From NCBI GenBank assembly GCA_905216025.1, contig CAJMSE010000013.1, positions 33,687 through 97,686 on the forward strand: 64,000 nucleotides of DNA. Reading direction: 5' to 3'. Below, one piece after another: positions 8,103 to 17,325 of the stretch. The translations under genes were made by a program, and so were the position numbers. Position 1 is the first letter of the stretch; the number at the start of each line of letters is the position of its first letter. The DNA comes from an uncultured bacterium. GTDB lineage: Bacteria; Bacteroidota; Bacteroidia; Bacteroidales; Bacteroidaceae. Below the pieces are notes generated by a model. The model was not told the DNA's origin, did not search any database, and worked only from the letters and a program-made list of their open reading frames with translations.

Positions 8103-8861
8103 TCATATATGCCTTCTTCTGAATTCCGAGCACGTGATGGCCGTAGCGATGGCCACGTTCAGGCTCTCCGCGGTGTTGCCCTCGCAGAAGTCGGGAATGA
8201 GCAGCCGCCTGCTGACGATCTGTCTTACGGCCGGCGATATCCCCTTGCCCTCATTTCCGAACACGATGATGCCGTCGGCGGTCAGTTCCTGGGTGTAGAT
8301 GTTGTCGCCGTCGAGGAGCGTTCCGTAGACGGGTATTGCCTTGTCGAGGGCGGAGAGTGTCCGGCAGAGGTCTGTATAGATGATGCGCGTCCGTGCGATG
8401 CTGCCCATCGTGGCCTGCACCACCTTCGGATTGTAGGCGTCTGCCGTGTCGTGGCTGCATAGTATGGTTCTTATTCCGAACCAGTCGGCAATTCTTATTA
8501 TAGTCCCGAAGTTACCGGGGTCCTGCACTCCGTCAAGGGCGATGGTCAGTCCGTCGCCCGGCCGGACCGTCCACATGTCGTCGCCGGCCTGCCTGGGGAT
8601 GGGAAAGACGGCCAGAACCTGCTGCGGATTCTGCAGGAAACTGAGCCGGTACAGCTCGTCTTCGGTTATCTCCATGGCTCCGGCCGTCGTACCGTTGTTG
8701 GCGGCAATCCACTCGCGGGTGGCATAGAGGTGCACGGGAGACGCATGGCGCATGAGGTCTCCTACTACTTTTGGGCCTTCGGCGACAAACAGTCTTTCGG
8801 CCGTCCGCTTCTTTTTCATCTCAAGCGAACGGACGAACTTTATCGTATTTTTACTTATCAT
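8103..8861 (-). CDS. SpoU/TrmH-family RNA 2'-O-methyltransferase
   Basis: A 252-residue SPOUT enzyme that methylates a ribose 2'-OH in rRNA or tRNA using SAM. The N-terminal substrate-binding part contains RLFVAEGPKVVGDLM. The knotted C-terminal domain shows the three SpoU motifs: LDGVQDPGNFGTIIRIADW, IIVFGNEGKGIS and IPDFCEGNTAESLNVAIA. The start MISKNTIKF was chosen over a Met nine codons earlier because the predicted start of transcription lies just at that earlier codon. It is divergent from the TamL gene, with overlapping promoters between them. The exact RNA target cannot be read from the sequence. Confidence 0.92.
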   Translation of the reverse strand: MISKNTIKFVRSLEMKKKRTAERLFVAEGPKVVGDLMRHASPVHLYATREWIAANNGTTAGAMEITEDELYRLSFLQNPQQVLAVFPIPRQAGDDMWTVRPGDGLTIALDGVQDPGNFGTIIRIADWFGIRTILCSHDTADAYNPKVVQATMGSIARTRIIYTDLCRTLSALDKAIPVYGTLLDGDNIYTQELTADGIIVFGNEGKGISPAVRQIVSRRLLIPDFCEGNTAESLNVAIATAITCSEFRRRHI

Positions 8862-8899
8862 AGGAATCGTCGGTTTGTAAAAAGTCACTAAAGATTCAG

Positions 8900-8930
8900 C
8901 AAAATTACGAATAATGTTTTAACTTTGCAA
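8900..8930 (-). promoter_or_regulatory. Promoter of the SpoU methyltransferase gene, overlapping the tamL promoter
   Basis: Minus strand: TTGC at 8930-8927, 19 bases, TAATTTTG at 8907-8900. On the plus strand, TAACTTTG at 8920-8927 is the probable tamL -7 box, so the two divergent promoters share bases. Confidence 0.6.
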
Positions 8931-8945
8931 CTTTAAAAGATATTA

Positions 8946-11162
8946 ATGCGATACCATATATATATATGCGCGCTCCTGTGGGGCGTACTGACAGTGTCCT
9001 GTTCAAGCACCAAATACGTGCCTGAAGGGTATTACCTGTTGAACAAGGTCGATGTGAAGGTGGAGCCGGAAAAGGACGGCACCAATGTCGGCGAGCTGCG
9101 CTCGTACGTGCGCCAGCAGGGAAACTCGCGGTGGTTCTCCACGCTCAAGATACCGCTCGGCACCTACTCGCTTTCAGGGCGTGACAGCACGAAATGGATT
9201 AACCGCATACTGAAGTCGATGGGAGAGGCTCCCGTGCTCTACGACTCCATCCGGACGCTGCAGTCGTGCAGGGACTTGCGGGCCAAGATGTTCGGCGACG
9301 GATATCTCGATGCCGGCGTATACACCCGTACGGCCGTCAAGGGGAAGAAGATTAACGTGACGTATATCGTCAATCCGGGAGAGCATTATAGAATAAGAAA
9401 TGTGCAGTATGACATCAGGGACTCGCTCGTGGCCGGATTCCTGGCTGAAAACAAGGCTTTCGCTCAGGGACTGCGTCCGGGCATGCGGTTCAGTATAACG
9501 GCTCTTGACGCGGAGCGCAACCGGATTGTGGACATGCTCGTGAACAGCGGCTACTACAGGTTCAACAAGGATTTCATAACCTACAGTGCCGATACCATGG
9601 CCGGACATAAGGTGGTCGACGTGACCCTGATTCTCAATAAATACAGGGCAAACAACTCGGCAGCCGAGACACCACACAAGAGGTATACTGTGGGGACGGT
9701 CACCTTCCATAGCGGAGACCCTGCGGACAGCGTGATACATCTGCGCAGGAAGGTGCTGGAGGCAAACACCTTCATAGAGCCGTCGCGCTTCTACTCGGCC
9801 CGTGAGCTTCAGAAGACGTACAATCATTTCGGCCGTCTGCAGGCTGTGAAGTATACGAACATAGGCTTCCGCGAAGTGCCGGACAGTGCCTTGCTGAACT
9901 GCCGCATACAGGTGAGCACCAACAAGGCCAGCACCATCAGCTTCCAGCCCGAGGGAACGAACACGGCCGGCGACCTGGGAGCGGCCGCAACGCTGGCATA
10001 CCAGAACCGAAACCTGTTCCATGGTTCCGAGGTTCTCAGCCTGGAGGCGCGCGGTGCCTACGAGGCCATACGCGGACTTGAGGGCTATGCCAACGATAAC
10101 TTCGAGGAGTACGGGGTCGAGGCGCGCCTGATGTTCCCACGCTTCATTGCTCCTTTCCTGCCGCGCAGTTTCAGACGGCGCATCACAGCCACGTCTGAGG
10201 TGTCGGTGTCATATAACCTTCAGAACCGTCCGGAGTATCACAGGCGGGTGCTTGCCGCGGCATGGAAGTATAAATGGAACGATGCCAACCACCACGACAG
10301 ATACCAGATAGACCTGCTCGACCTCAACTATGTGTCGATGCCGTGGATATCCAGCAAGTTCAAGACAGACTATCTGGATGATGCATCGAACAGGAATGCC
10401 ATCCTGCGGTATAATTACGAGAATCTCTTTATCATGAAATTCGGATTCGGATACTCTTATAATAATAAGAGGTACGCGATAAAGAGCTCGGTTGAGACGG
10501 CCGGAAATCTGCTCAACCTGTTCTCGCATGCTATTGATGCGTCAAGGAATGAGCTTGGAATGTACAAGCTGTTCAACATCGCTTTCGCCCAATACGTGAA
10601 GTGCGACCTTGAGTATACTGCCAACTGGAACATCGATTACAACAACACTCTGGTGTTCCACTTCGGTCTCGGGATTGCCTATCCGTACGGCAACAGCACC
10701 ATACTGCCCTTTGAGAAGCGCTACTTCTCTGGCGGCGCCAACAGTGTGAGGGGATGGAACGTGCGCGGGCTCGGTCCGGGGCGTTATGTAGAGAAGGACG
10801 GCAACATCAATTTCATAAACCAAACGGGTGACATGAAGATTGACCTGAACGTTGAATACAGGGCGCATCTGTTCTGGAAGTTCAACGGCGCGCTGTTCAT
10901 CGATGCCGGAAATATATGGACTCTGCGCGATTATCCCGAGCAGCAAGGCGGCCAGTTCCGCTTAAACGGATTCTTGAAGGAAATGGCTGTAGGTTACGGA
11001 ATGGGCTTAAGGTTTAATTTCGACTATTTTATACTGCGCTTCGATTTTGGTATGAAGGCCGTTAACCCTGTGTACAATACAAATAAGGAGCACTATCCGA
11101 TAATGCATCCGAGGCTCAGCCGCGACCTCACCTTCCACTTCGCAGTAGGTCTTCCGTTCTGA
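8946..11162 (+). CDS. tamL: TamL-like lipidated Omp85 (BamA-family) outer membrane protein
   Basis: A 738-residue outer membrane beta-barrel protein. The signal ends in a lipobox (LTVSC, Cys19), so the N-terminus should be lipidated, which sets Bacteroidetes TamL apart from BamA. POTRA-like repeats fill about residues 25-340 (for example VNPGEHYRIRNVQYDI and RYTVGTVTFHSGD). The Omp85 barrel covers about 350-738, with the lid motif VRGWNVRGLGPGRY and a C-terminal aromatic residue (VGLPF). It probably works with a TamB homologue in moving lipids or proteins to the outer membrane; no tamB gene is in the window. The leader is only about 12 bases. Its 3' end overlaps the convergent lipoprotein gene by 35 bases. 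Confidence 0.88.
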   Translation: MRYHIYICALLWGVLTVSCSSTKYVPEGYYLLNKVDVKVEPEKDGTNVGELRSYVRQQGNSRWFSTLKIPLGTYSLSGRDSTKWINRILKSMGEAPVLYDSIRTLQSCRDLRAKMFGDGYLDAGVYTRTAVKGKKINVTYIVNPGEHYRIRNVQYDIRDSLVAGFLAENKAFAQGLRPGMRFSITALDAERNRIVDMLVNSGYYRFNKDFITYSADTMAGHKVVDVTLILNKYRANNSAAETPHKRYTVGTVTFHSGDPADSVIHLRRKVLEANTFIEPSRFYSARELQKTYNHFGRLQAVKYTNIGFREVPDSALLNCRIQVSTNKASTISFQPEGTNTAGDLGAAATLAYQNRNLFHGSEVLSLEARGAYEAIRGLEGYANDNFEEYGVEARLMFPRFIAPFLPRSFRRRITATSEVSVSYNLQNRPEYHRRVLAAAWKYKWNDANHHDRYQIDLLDLNYVSMPWISSKFKTDYLDDASNRNAILRYNYENLFIMKFGFGYSYNNKRYAIKSSVETAGNLLNLFSHAIDASRNELGMYKLFNIAFAQYVKCDLEYTANWNIDYNNTLVFHFGLGIAYPYGNSTILPFEKRYFSGGANSVRGWNVRGLGPGRYVEKDGNINFINQTGDMKIDLNVEYRAHLFWKFNGALFIDAGNIWTLRDYPEQQGGQFRLNGFLKEMAVGYGMGLRFNFDYFILRFDFGMKAVNPVYNTNKEHYPIMHPRLSRDLTFHFAVGLPF

Positions 11163-11568
11163 AATCGACCTTCCATACTTTGTTCCTCGACACCGCACGC
11201 AGTTCAAAGACCTCTTCTCCGGTTATTGAACCGTGAGTCTCTACGGAGTCCGGCCGCAGCCAGTTGCATACCGTCACAGTGGCAGTGGCTGTCGTATCTC
11301 CTGCTCCGAGCTTTATGTCTCCGACAGTCACGGAGGCCATGTCCATGCTTCTGAGCAGTGATATGTCGCTGTCGGTGATGATGGAGGCTGTGTATGAAAT
11401 CCATTTCCTGCTTTCCGGAGTACTGTATTCCAGCGCTTTCTTAAGGTCGTAATTGAAATATGCCTCGCTGAACGACGCGACATAGTCTTTTACTTGCTCC
11501 TCGTCGGGGTTGCCGCTGCAAGACAGGCAAAGCGTGCATGCAGCCAGTATCGGTAATCTATAATCCAT
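11128..11568 (-). CDS. Small lipoprotein of unknown function (DUF4878-like size and fold class uncertain)
   Basis: A 146-residue predicted lipoprotein: short hydrophobic signal with lipobox LCLSC (Cys17). The mature part starts NPDEEQVKDYVASFSEAYFNYDLKKALEYSTPES and ends VSRNKVWKVDF. Such a helical start with late strands resembles NTF2-like secreted domains of the DUF4878 kind, but this is a guess from pattern, not an identification. It converges on tamL and overlaps its last 35 bases. The -7 box TATCTTTG lies at 11608-11601 on the minus strand. Confidence 0.7.
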   Translation of the reverse strand: MDYRLPILAACTLCLSCSGNPDEEQVKDYVASFSEAYFNYDLKKALEYSTPESRKWISYTASIITDSDISLLRSMDMASVTVGDIKLGAGDTTATATVTVCNWLRPDSVETHGSITGEEVFELRAVSRNKVWKVDFRTEDLLRSGR

Positions 11569-11600
11569 AATATTCCTGCCGTTACACTGATAAAACTTCG

Positions 11601-11608
11601 CAAAGATA
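11601..11608 (-). promoter_or_regulatory. Probable -7 box of the lipoprotein gene
   Basis: TATCTTTG on the minus strand, 32 bases before the ATG. It lies back to back with the promoter of the MBL gene at 11618-11649. Confidence 0.45.
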
Positions 11609-11617
11609 CCAAAATCA

Positions 11618-11649
11618 TTTGGTTATCATTCAGTTTTTTGTTACTTTTG
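11618..11649 (+). promoter_or_regulatory. Promoter of the MBL-fold gene
   Basis: TTTG at 11618-11621, 20 bases, TACTTTTG at 11642-11649. This full match places the start of transcription near 11656 and rules out the in-frame Met at 11619 as the start codon. Confidence 0.7.
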
Positions 11650-11666
11650 CACAAAACAAAGATAAA

Positions 11667-12470
11667 ATGCTGAATTTTATATCCTTTGGCAGCGGTAGTA
11701 GCGGAAACTGCTATTATCTTTTCACGGATACTGACGGACTGCTGATTGATGCCGGTGTCGGGGTGCGGACGCTTAAAAAACACTTCAAAGATTATGGGCT
11801 GAGCATGGATTCGGTGCATAATATCATTGTCACACATGATCATGCCGACCATGTCAAGTCTGTCGGATGTCTGAGCAAGGACCTCGGCGCTCCGGTGTAT
11901 ACGACAAGGGAGGTGCATGCCGGCATAAGGCACAACTATTGTGTGCACCATAAGATTGCTCAGGAATATGCCTGCAACATAGTAAAGGGAGAGACCTTCG
12001 AAGTGGGTGAATTCAAGGTTACATCATTCGGAGTGCCTCATGACAGCTCTGACAATGTTGGCTATTTTATCGAGTGCTGCGGCGTGAACTTCTGTCTGAT
12101 AACGGATGCCGGAAGCATCACGGACGAGATGGCAGGACGTATCGGGCAGGCAAACTATCTGGTGATAGAGGCTAACCACGACGAAGAGATGGTGGAGAAA
12201 GGGCCTTATCCGGCATATCTGAAAACACGCATACTCAGCAGTAAGGGACATCTGAGCAATTCGGCGTGTGCCAAGGCGTTGGCCGAGAATGCGACGGAAG
12301 CGTTGAAGAGGGTGTGGCTTTGCCATCTGAGTGAGGAGAACAACCATCCGGAACTGGCACGCAAGACGATAGAGAATATCCTCGGGACGTATGGAATCGT
12401 TGTCGGCGAGGAGTTCGAGCTTGACATATTGAAGCGTAAGACGCCGTCCGGAATTTACGTGTTGGAGTAG
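11667..12470 (+). CDS. MBL-fold metallohydrolase, WalJ/YycJ type
   Basis: A 267-residue metallo-beta-lactamase fold protein. It opens MLNFISFGSGSSGNCYY, typical for the YycJ/WalJ group, and has the zinc motif THDHADH (about residues 61-67), a later metal aspartate in CLITDAGS, and CHLSEENN near the end. Related proteins are dinuclear metal nucleases or exonucleases thought to act in DNA repair or cell-wall coordination; no substrate can be assigned here. The start was set by the promoter, which lies upstream of 11650. The DEAD-box helicase gene follows 34 bases later and is probably in the same operon. Confidence 0.88.
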   Translation: MLNFISFGSGSSGNCYYLFTDTDGLLIDAGVGVRTLKKHFKDYGLSMDSVHNIIVTHDHADHVKSVGCLSKDLGAPVYTTREVHAGIRHNYCVHHKIAQEYACNIVKGETFEVGEFKVTSFGVPHDSSDNVGYFIECCGVNFCLITDAGSITDEMAGRIGQANYLVIEANHDEEMVEKGPYPAYLKTRILSSKGHLSNSACAKALAENATEALKRVWLCHLSEENNHPELARKTIENILGTYGIVVGEEFELDILKRKTPSGIYVLE

Positions 12471-12504
12471 CACGGTTTGTAAATGAATCAACAAAGTGAA
12501 ATCA

Positions 12505-13821
12505 ATGATAGACAATATACTTGCAAAGTTGAAGATAACGGAGCTTAATCAGATGCAGCAGGAGTCGTACAGCAGTATCATGAATACTGACGGCGACCTT
12601 GTCATACTGTCCCCGACAGGCACCGGCAAGACGCTCGCGTATATGCTGGGACTGGCCGGAATTCTGAATCCGGATGCCGATGAGGTGCAGGCGCTGGTCA
12701 TAGTGCCGGGCCGCGAGCTGGCGCTACAGTCTGACGGAGTGCTGAAAAGCATGGGAACGGCGCTCCGTTCGGCAAGCTGCTACGGCGGAAGGCCGGCCAT
12801 GGACGAGCACAGGACTTTGAAAAAGGTGCGCCCGCATATCATATTCGGCACCCCCGGACGGCTCAACGATCATATAGATAAGGGCAATATATCTCCCTAC
12901 GGAATACGGTATATCGTCATTGACGAGTTTGACAAATGCCTCGAGATGGGATTCCATCAGGAGATGGCGCGTCTGGTGAAGAGTCTGCCCGGAGTGAGGC
13001 GCAGGTTCCTGCTCTCTGCAACGGACATGGAGCAGATACCGGAGTTTGTCCGTGTCGGCGGCATGGTGAAGCGGAGCTACATCGACAGCATCAATAATAT
13101 ATCAGAGCGGGTAAGCTCCTATACGGTGAAGAGTGCGTCGAAGGACAAGCTCGAGACGCTGGACAGGTTGCTGAGAGCGCTGGGAGAGGGCAGCTCCATC
13201 GTATTCCTGAACCACCGTGAGAGTGTCGAGCGCGTCTATGGATATCTCGCAAGCCGCGGTTTTGTGGCCTGTCAGCTGCATGGCGGACTTGACCAGAAGC
13301 TGCGCGAATATTCTCTTTACAAGTTCAGCAACGGTTCGGCAAATGTCCTTGTTGCAACGGATTTGGCATCACGGGGAATTGATGTCGACAATGTAAGCAA
13401 TATAATACATTATCAGTTGCCTTATACTAAGGAGGAATACATACACCGTACCGGCCGCACTGCCCGTTGGAAGGCCGGAGGAAACGTGTTCTTCATATTG
13501 GGACCGGATGAATCTTGCCCTGAATTCATAGAGTCGCCGTGCGAATCCTACTGTATACCAGACGGCGACGGAGAACTGCCCGTTCCGCAGATGAACACAT
13601 TATATATAGGTAAGGGTAAGAAAGACAAGATCAGTAAGGGCGATATCGTAGGCTTCCTGTGCAAGAAAGGCGGACTGAAAGCTTCCGAAATAGGACGTAT
13701 CGATGTGGAGGATAGATATACATACGTTGCCGTTCAGCGCACAAGGATAAACCAATTGCTCAGTCAAGTGTGCGGAGAAAAGATAAAAGGAGTAAAAACC
13801 GTGGTGGAAATTATCAAATAG
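12505..13821 (+). CDS. DEAD-box RNA helicase, DbpA-like
   Basis: A 438-residue ATP-dependent RNA helicase. RecA domain 1 has Walker A SPTGTGKT (36-43), the GG motif CYGGRP, TPGR, and motif II written DEFD (141-144) instead of DEAD, then SAT (172-174). RecA domain 2 has DLASRGIDV and the arginine-finger motif HRTGRTAR. The C-terminal 75 residues (TLYIGKGKKDKISKGDIVGF...) match the DbpA RNA-binding domain, which in E. coli targets 23S rRNA during 50S assembly. An ATG at 12505 is preferred to a GTG three codons upstream. DEFD replaces only the alanine and keeps both ends of the motif, so activity is expected. Confidence 0.92.
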   Translation: MIDNILAKLKITELNQMQQESYSSIMNTDGDLVILSPTGTGKTLAYMLGLAGILNPDADEVQALVIVPGRELALQSDGVLKSMGTALRSASCYGGRPAMDEHRTLKKVRPHIIFGTPGRLNDHIDKGNISPYGIRYIVIDEFDKCLEMGFHQEMARLVKSLPGVRRRFLLSATDMEQIPEFVRVGGMVKRSYIDSINNISERVSSYTVKSASKDKLETLDRLLRALGEGSSIVFLNHRESVERVYGYLASRGFVACQLHGGLDQKLREYSLYKFSNGSANVLVATDLASRGIDVDNVSNIIHYQLPYTKEEYIHRTGRTARWKAGGNVFFILGPDESCPEFIESPCESYCIPDGDGELPVPQMNTLYIGKGKKDKISKGDIVGFLCKKGGLKASEIGRIDVEDRYTYVAVQRTRINQLLSQVCGEKIKGVKTVVEIIK

Positions 13822-13863
13822 ACACCAAAAAGCGGTTGCCCGTTGCATTTTTGCTAAAAATAT

Positions 13864-13894
13864 TTTGTCAGATGGAATAAATAGTATAACTTCG
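13864..13894 (+). promoter_or_regulatory. Promoter of serC
   Basis: TTTG at 13864-13867, 19 bases, TAACTTCG at 13887-13894 (one base off TAnnTTTG). The leader would be about 50 bases of A/T-rich sequence. Confidence 0.6.
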
Positions 13895-13948
13895 CAGACA
13901 GATTACGAATAAAAGACTCTCATTAATAATATCTAATTTAATAATCAA

Positions 13949-15016
13949 ATGAAGAAGTACAACTTTAATGCTGGTCCCTCGATGCTCCCCCGCGAAGTGA
14001 TTGAGAATACCGCAAAGCAGTGTTTAGACTTCAATGGTTCCGGACTCTCTCTTATGGAGATAAGCCACCGTGCCAAGGACTTCCAGCCCGTTTTAGATGA
14101 GGCCGAAGCACTTATAAAAGAACTGCTGCAGATACCGGAAGGCTATTCTGTAATATTCCTGGGTGGCGGTGCCTCTCTTGAATTTTGCATGATTCCGTAT
14201 AACTTCCTTATCAAGAAGGCTGCCTATCTGAATACAGGTACATGGGCTAAGAAGGCTATGAAGGAAGCCAAACTCTTTGGTGAGGTTGTGGAAGTAGCTT
14301 CTTCTGCTGACGCAAACTATACGTTCATCCCCAAGGACTGGACATGCCCCGCAGACGTCGACTATCTGCATATCACGACAAACAATACTATCTACGGTAC
14401 GGAGATCCGCAAGGAGCTTGACGTTAACGTACCTATGATTGCCGATATGTCATCGGATATCTTCAGCCGCCCGGTTGATGTGCGCAAATACGACTGCATC
14501 TATGCCGGTGCTCAGAAGAACCTTGCAATGGCAGGCGTCACTCTTATTATCTTGAAGAACGACAAACTGGGCAAGGCTCCGCGTCAGATTCCTACCATGC
14601 TGAACTATCAGACGCATGTAGAGAAAGGCTCGATGTTTAATACTCCTCCTGTCGTTCCTATATATTCGGCTCTTGAGACCCTGCGCTGGATAAAGGGAAA
14701 TGGTGGCGTTGAGGCCATGGATAAGCTGGCTCAGCAGCGTGCTGAAATCCTGTACGGTGAGATAGACCGCAATAAACTGTTCCGCGGTACTGTCAAGGAA
14801 GAGGATCGTTCGGTGATGAACATATGCTTTGTGATGAATGATGAGTATGCTGAGCTTGAAAAGCCGTTCTTCGAGTATGCCACATCCAAGGGCATGGTCG
14901 GCATCAAGGGCCACCGCAGCGTGGGCGGTTTCCGTGCAAGCTGCTACAATGCGCAGACCATAGAGGGCGTCAATGCGCTCGTTCAGTGCATGAAGGAGTT
15001 TGAGGCTCAAAACTAA
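13949..15016 (+). CDS. serC: Phosphoserine aminotransferase SerC
   Basis: A 355-residue PLP enzyme that converts 3-phosphohydroxypyruvate to phosphoserine, and can also act in vitamin B6 synthesis. The N-terminus [16 protein letters not shown] and the segment [11 protein letters not shown] are diagnostic. The PLP lysine lies in [13 protein letters not shown], and [17 protein letters not shown] C-terminal signature appears as [13 protein letters not shown]. It heads the serine cluster. A terminator follows at 15032-15067, so part of the transcripts should stop before serA. Confidence 0.97.
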   Translation: MKKYNFNAGPSMLPREVIENTAKQCLDFNGSGLSLMEISHRAKDFQPVLDEAEALIKELLQIPEGYSVIFLGGGASLEFCMIPYNFLIKKAAYLNTGTWAKKAMKEAKLFGEVVEVASSADANYTFIPKDWTCPADVDYLHITTNNTIYGTEIRKELDVNVPMIADMSSDIFSRPVDVRKYDCIYAGAQKNLAMAGVTLIILKNDKLGKAPRQIPTMLNYQTHVEKGSMFNTPPVVPIYSALETLRWIKGNGGVEAMDKLAQQRAEILYGEIDRNKLFRGTVKEEDRSVMNICFVMNDEYAELEKPFFEYATSKGMVGIKGHRSVGGFRASCYNAQTIEGVNALVQCMKEFEAQN

Positions 15017-15031
15017 AATCAAAGACATAAT

Positions 15032-15067
15032 AGCCTGAGTGGAATCCTTCTGCTCAGGCTTTTTTGT
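15032..15067 (+). terminator. Terminator or attenuator between serC and serA
   Basis: Stem AGCCTGAG (15032-15039) with CTCAGGCT (15053-15060), then six T. It lies 16 bases after the serC stop and 48 before serA. Confidence 0.85.
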
Positions 15068-15114
15068 TTCAAATTAATCCATTTCATTAATAACAATCTA
15101 ACATCAGACTATTT

Positions 15115-16032
15115 ATGAAAGTATTAGTTGCCACCGAGAAGCCGTTTGCCGCAGCCGCAGTGAACGGTATCAAAGCAGAGATTGAGTCGGCAGGACATGA
15201 GCTTGTCTTGCTTGAGAAGTACACAGAGAAGTCTCAGCTGACCGATGCGATAAAGGATGCAAATGCCGTTATCGTGCGTTCAGACAAGATAACGGCAGAC
15301 ATTCTGGATGCTGCAAGCGAACTGAAGATAGTCGTAAGAGCCGGTGCGGGTTACGATTCTATCGACACCGAGTATGCCAAGCAGAAGGGTGTCGTTGTAG
15401 AGAACACCCCCGGACAGAATGCCAATGCCGTGGCCGAGCTTGTTTTCGGCATGCTGGTATTTGCCGTACGTAACTTCTACAACGGCAAGGCAGGCACCGA
15501 GTTGAAGGGAAAGAAGCTCGGAATACTTGCCTTCGGAAATGTAGGACGCAACGTTGCGCGCATCGCCGCTGGCTTCGGCATGGACGTATATGCCTATGAC
15601 GCATTCTGCACCAAGGAGGCGATAGAGAGCGCCGGCGTGACGGCCGTGGCTAATGCAGACGAGCTTTTCAAGCAGTGCGACATCGTCTCTCTCCACATCC
15701 CAGCCACTCCCGAGACCAAGGGAAGCATCAATTACGATGTGGTAGGTCAGATGAAGAAGGGCGCTATCCTTGTAAACACTGCCCGTAAGGAGATTATCGA
15801 TGAGGCCGGCCTGCTGAAGCTCATGGCAGAGCGTGACGACATTAAGTACATCAGCGACATCAAGCCCGATGCGGATGCCGAGTTTGCAAAGTTCGAAGGC
15901 CGTTATTTCTCCACTCCCAAGAAGATGGGAGCCCAGACCGCAGAGGCAAACACTAACGCCGGAATAGCTGCAGCAAAGCAGATAAACGCTTTCTTCGCAA
16001 CCGGAGACACGAAATTCCAGGTAAACAGATAA
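15115..16032 (+). CDS. serA: D-3-phosphoglycerate dehydrogenase SerA, short form
   Basis: A 305-residue NAD-dependent 2-hydroxyacid dehydrogenase for the first step of serine synthesis. It lacks the ACT regulatory domain of long SerA proteins. The NAD-binding loop is LAFGNVGRNVARI (138-150), and the catalytic arginine is Arg224 in NTARKEI. Where most family members have TPHxGA, this protein reads TPKKMGAQT, so Lys269 stands at the place of the catalytic His. Conserved flanks show this is not an alignment accident. It is followed by the DUF1015 gene after four bases, forming the serC-serA-DUF1015 cluster. The assignment to SerA rests on family and on the serC neighbour. Confidence 0.93.
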   Translation: MKVLVATEKPFAAAAVNGIKAEIESAGHELVLLEKYTEKSQLTDAIKDANAVIVRSDKITADILDAASELKIVVRAGAGYDSIDTEYAKQKGVVVENTPGQNANAVAELVFGMLVFAVRNFYNGKAGTELKGKKLGILAFGNVGRNVARIAAGFGMDVYAYDAFCTKEAIESAGVTAVANADELFKQCDIVSLHIPATPETKGSINYDVVGQMKKGAILVNTARKEIIDEAGLLKLMAERDDIKYISDIKPDADAEFAKFEGRYFSTPKKMGAQTAEANTNAGIAAAKQINAFFATGDTKFQVNR

Positions 16033-16036
16033 TGCC

Positions 16037-17284
16037 ATGGCTGTAGTAAAACCATTCAAGGGAGTGCGTCCTCCCAAGGAGTTTGTCGAGAGAGTGGAGT
16101 CGCGTCCCTACGACGTGCTTAACTCAGAGGAGGCAAGGGAAGAGGCCGGTGACAATGAGATGAGCCTTTATCATATCATAAAGCCGGAGATAGACTTCTC
16201 GCCAGAAACCAGCGAGTATGATCCGAAGGTCTATGGGCAGGCCGCTGCCAACTTCAAGAAGTTCCAGGAGAAAGGCTGGCTGGTGCAGGACACTGACGAG
16301 CAGTATTACATCTATGCCCAGACAATGAACGGCAAGACCCAGTACGGTCTTGTTGTGGGTGCCTATGTAGACGACTATATGACGGGCGTGATAAAGAAGC
16401 ACGAGCTCACGCGCCGCGATAAGGAAGAGGACCGCATGAAGCACGTGCGCGTAAACGACGCCAATATAGAGCCCGTATTCTTCGCATATCCCGACAATGA
16501 AGTGCTGGACACGCTCATAATGCGCTATGCCGCCACTCAGCCGGAGTATGATTTCATCGCTCCGATAGACGGTTTCCGCCATCAGTTCTGGGTCATATCG
16601 GATGCGGGCGATATCAAGACGGTTACGGATGAGTTTGCCAAGATGCCGAGCCTGTACATCGCCGACGGCCATCACCGCTCTGCCGCGGCTGCCCTTGTCG
16701 GTGCTGAGAAGGCAAAGCAGAACCCTAATCATACCGGAAATGAGGAGTACAACTACTTTATGGCCGTATGCTTCCAGGCCTCTCAGCTCACCATCCTCGA
16801 CTACAACCGCGTCGTCAAGGACCTGAACGGACTTGAGCCGGCACAGCTTTTTGCTGCGCTTGAAAAGAACTTTACCGTGGAAGACAAGGGTACGGACATC
16901 TACAAGCCAGCCCGCCTGCATGAGTTCTCGCTCTATCTCGACGGCCATTGGTACTGCCTCACGGCAAAGACCGGCACTTACGATGAGAGCGACCCCATCG
17001 GAGTGCTCGACGTTGACATTTCGAGCCGTCTGATACTCGACGATATTCTCGGCATCAAGGACCTGAGAAGCGACAAGCGCATCGACTTTGTCGGTGGCCT
17101 GCGCGGACTCGGAGAACTGAAGCGCCGCGTCGACAGCGGAGAGATGCGCATGGCTCTGGCTCTCTATCCGGTATCCATGCAGCAGATAATGGACATTGCC
17201 GACAGCGGCAAGATAATGCCTCCTAAGGCTACATGGTTTGAGCCTAAACTGCGTTCGGGCCTTATCATCCATAAATTGTCATAG
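16037..17284 (+). CDS. DUF1015 family protein of the serine cluster
   Basis: A 415-residue DUF1015 protein with the typical start VVKPFKGVRP and SRPYDVLNSEEAR, then LYHIIKPEIDF and the central motif IADGHHRSAAAAL (208-220). The family is cytoplasmic and has no firmly known reaction, but is often coded beside serA and serC. The DGHHR motif resembles the active-site signature of the ParB/sulfiredoxin/SerK superfamily, which includes free serine kinases making phosphoserine; that link is inference. The gene begins four bases after serA and is surely co-transcribed with it. Confidence 0.88.
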   Translation: MAVVKPFKGVRPPKEFVERVESRPYDVLNSEEAREEAGDNEMSLYHIIKPEIDFSPETSEYDPKVYGQAAANFKKFQEKGWLVQDTDEQYYIYAQTMNGKTQYGLVVGAYVDDYMTGVIKKHELTRRDKEEDRMKHVRVNDANIEPVFFAYPDNEVLDTLIMRYAATQPEYDFIAPIDGFRHQFWVISDAGDIKTVTDEFAKMPSLYIADGHHRSAAAALVGAEKAKQNPNHTGNEEYNYFMAVCFQASQLTILDYNRVVKDLNGLEPAQLFAALEKNFTVEDKGTDIYKPARLHEFSLYLDGHWYCLTAKTGTYDESDPIGVLDVDISSRLILDDILGIKDLRSDKRIDFVGGLRGLGELKRRVDSGEMRMALALYPVSMQQIMDIADSGKIMPPKATWFEPKLRSGLIIHKLS

Positions 17285-17325
17285 TCTACAGACAGCATTA
17301 AGCAATCAGTTTTCACACAGATTGA

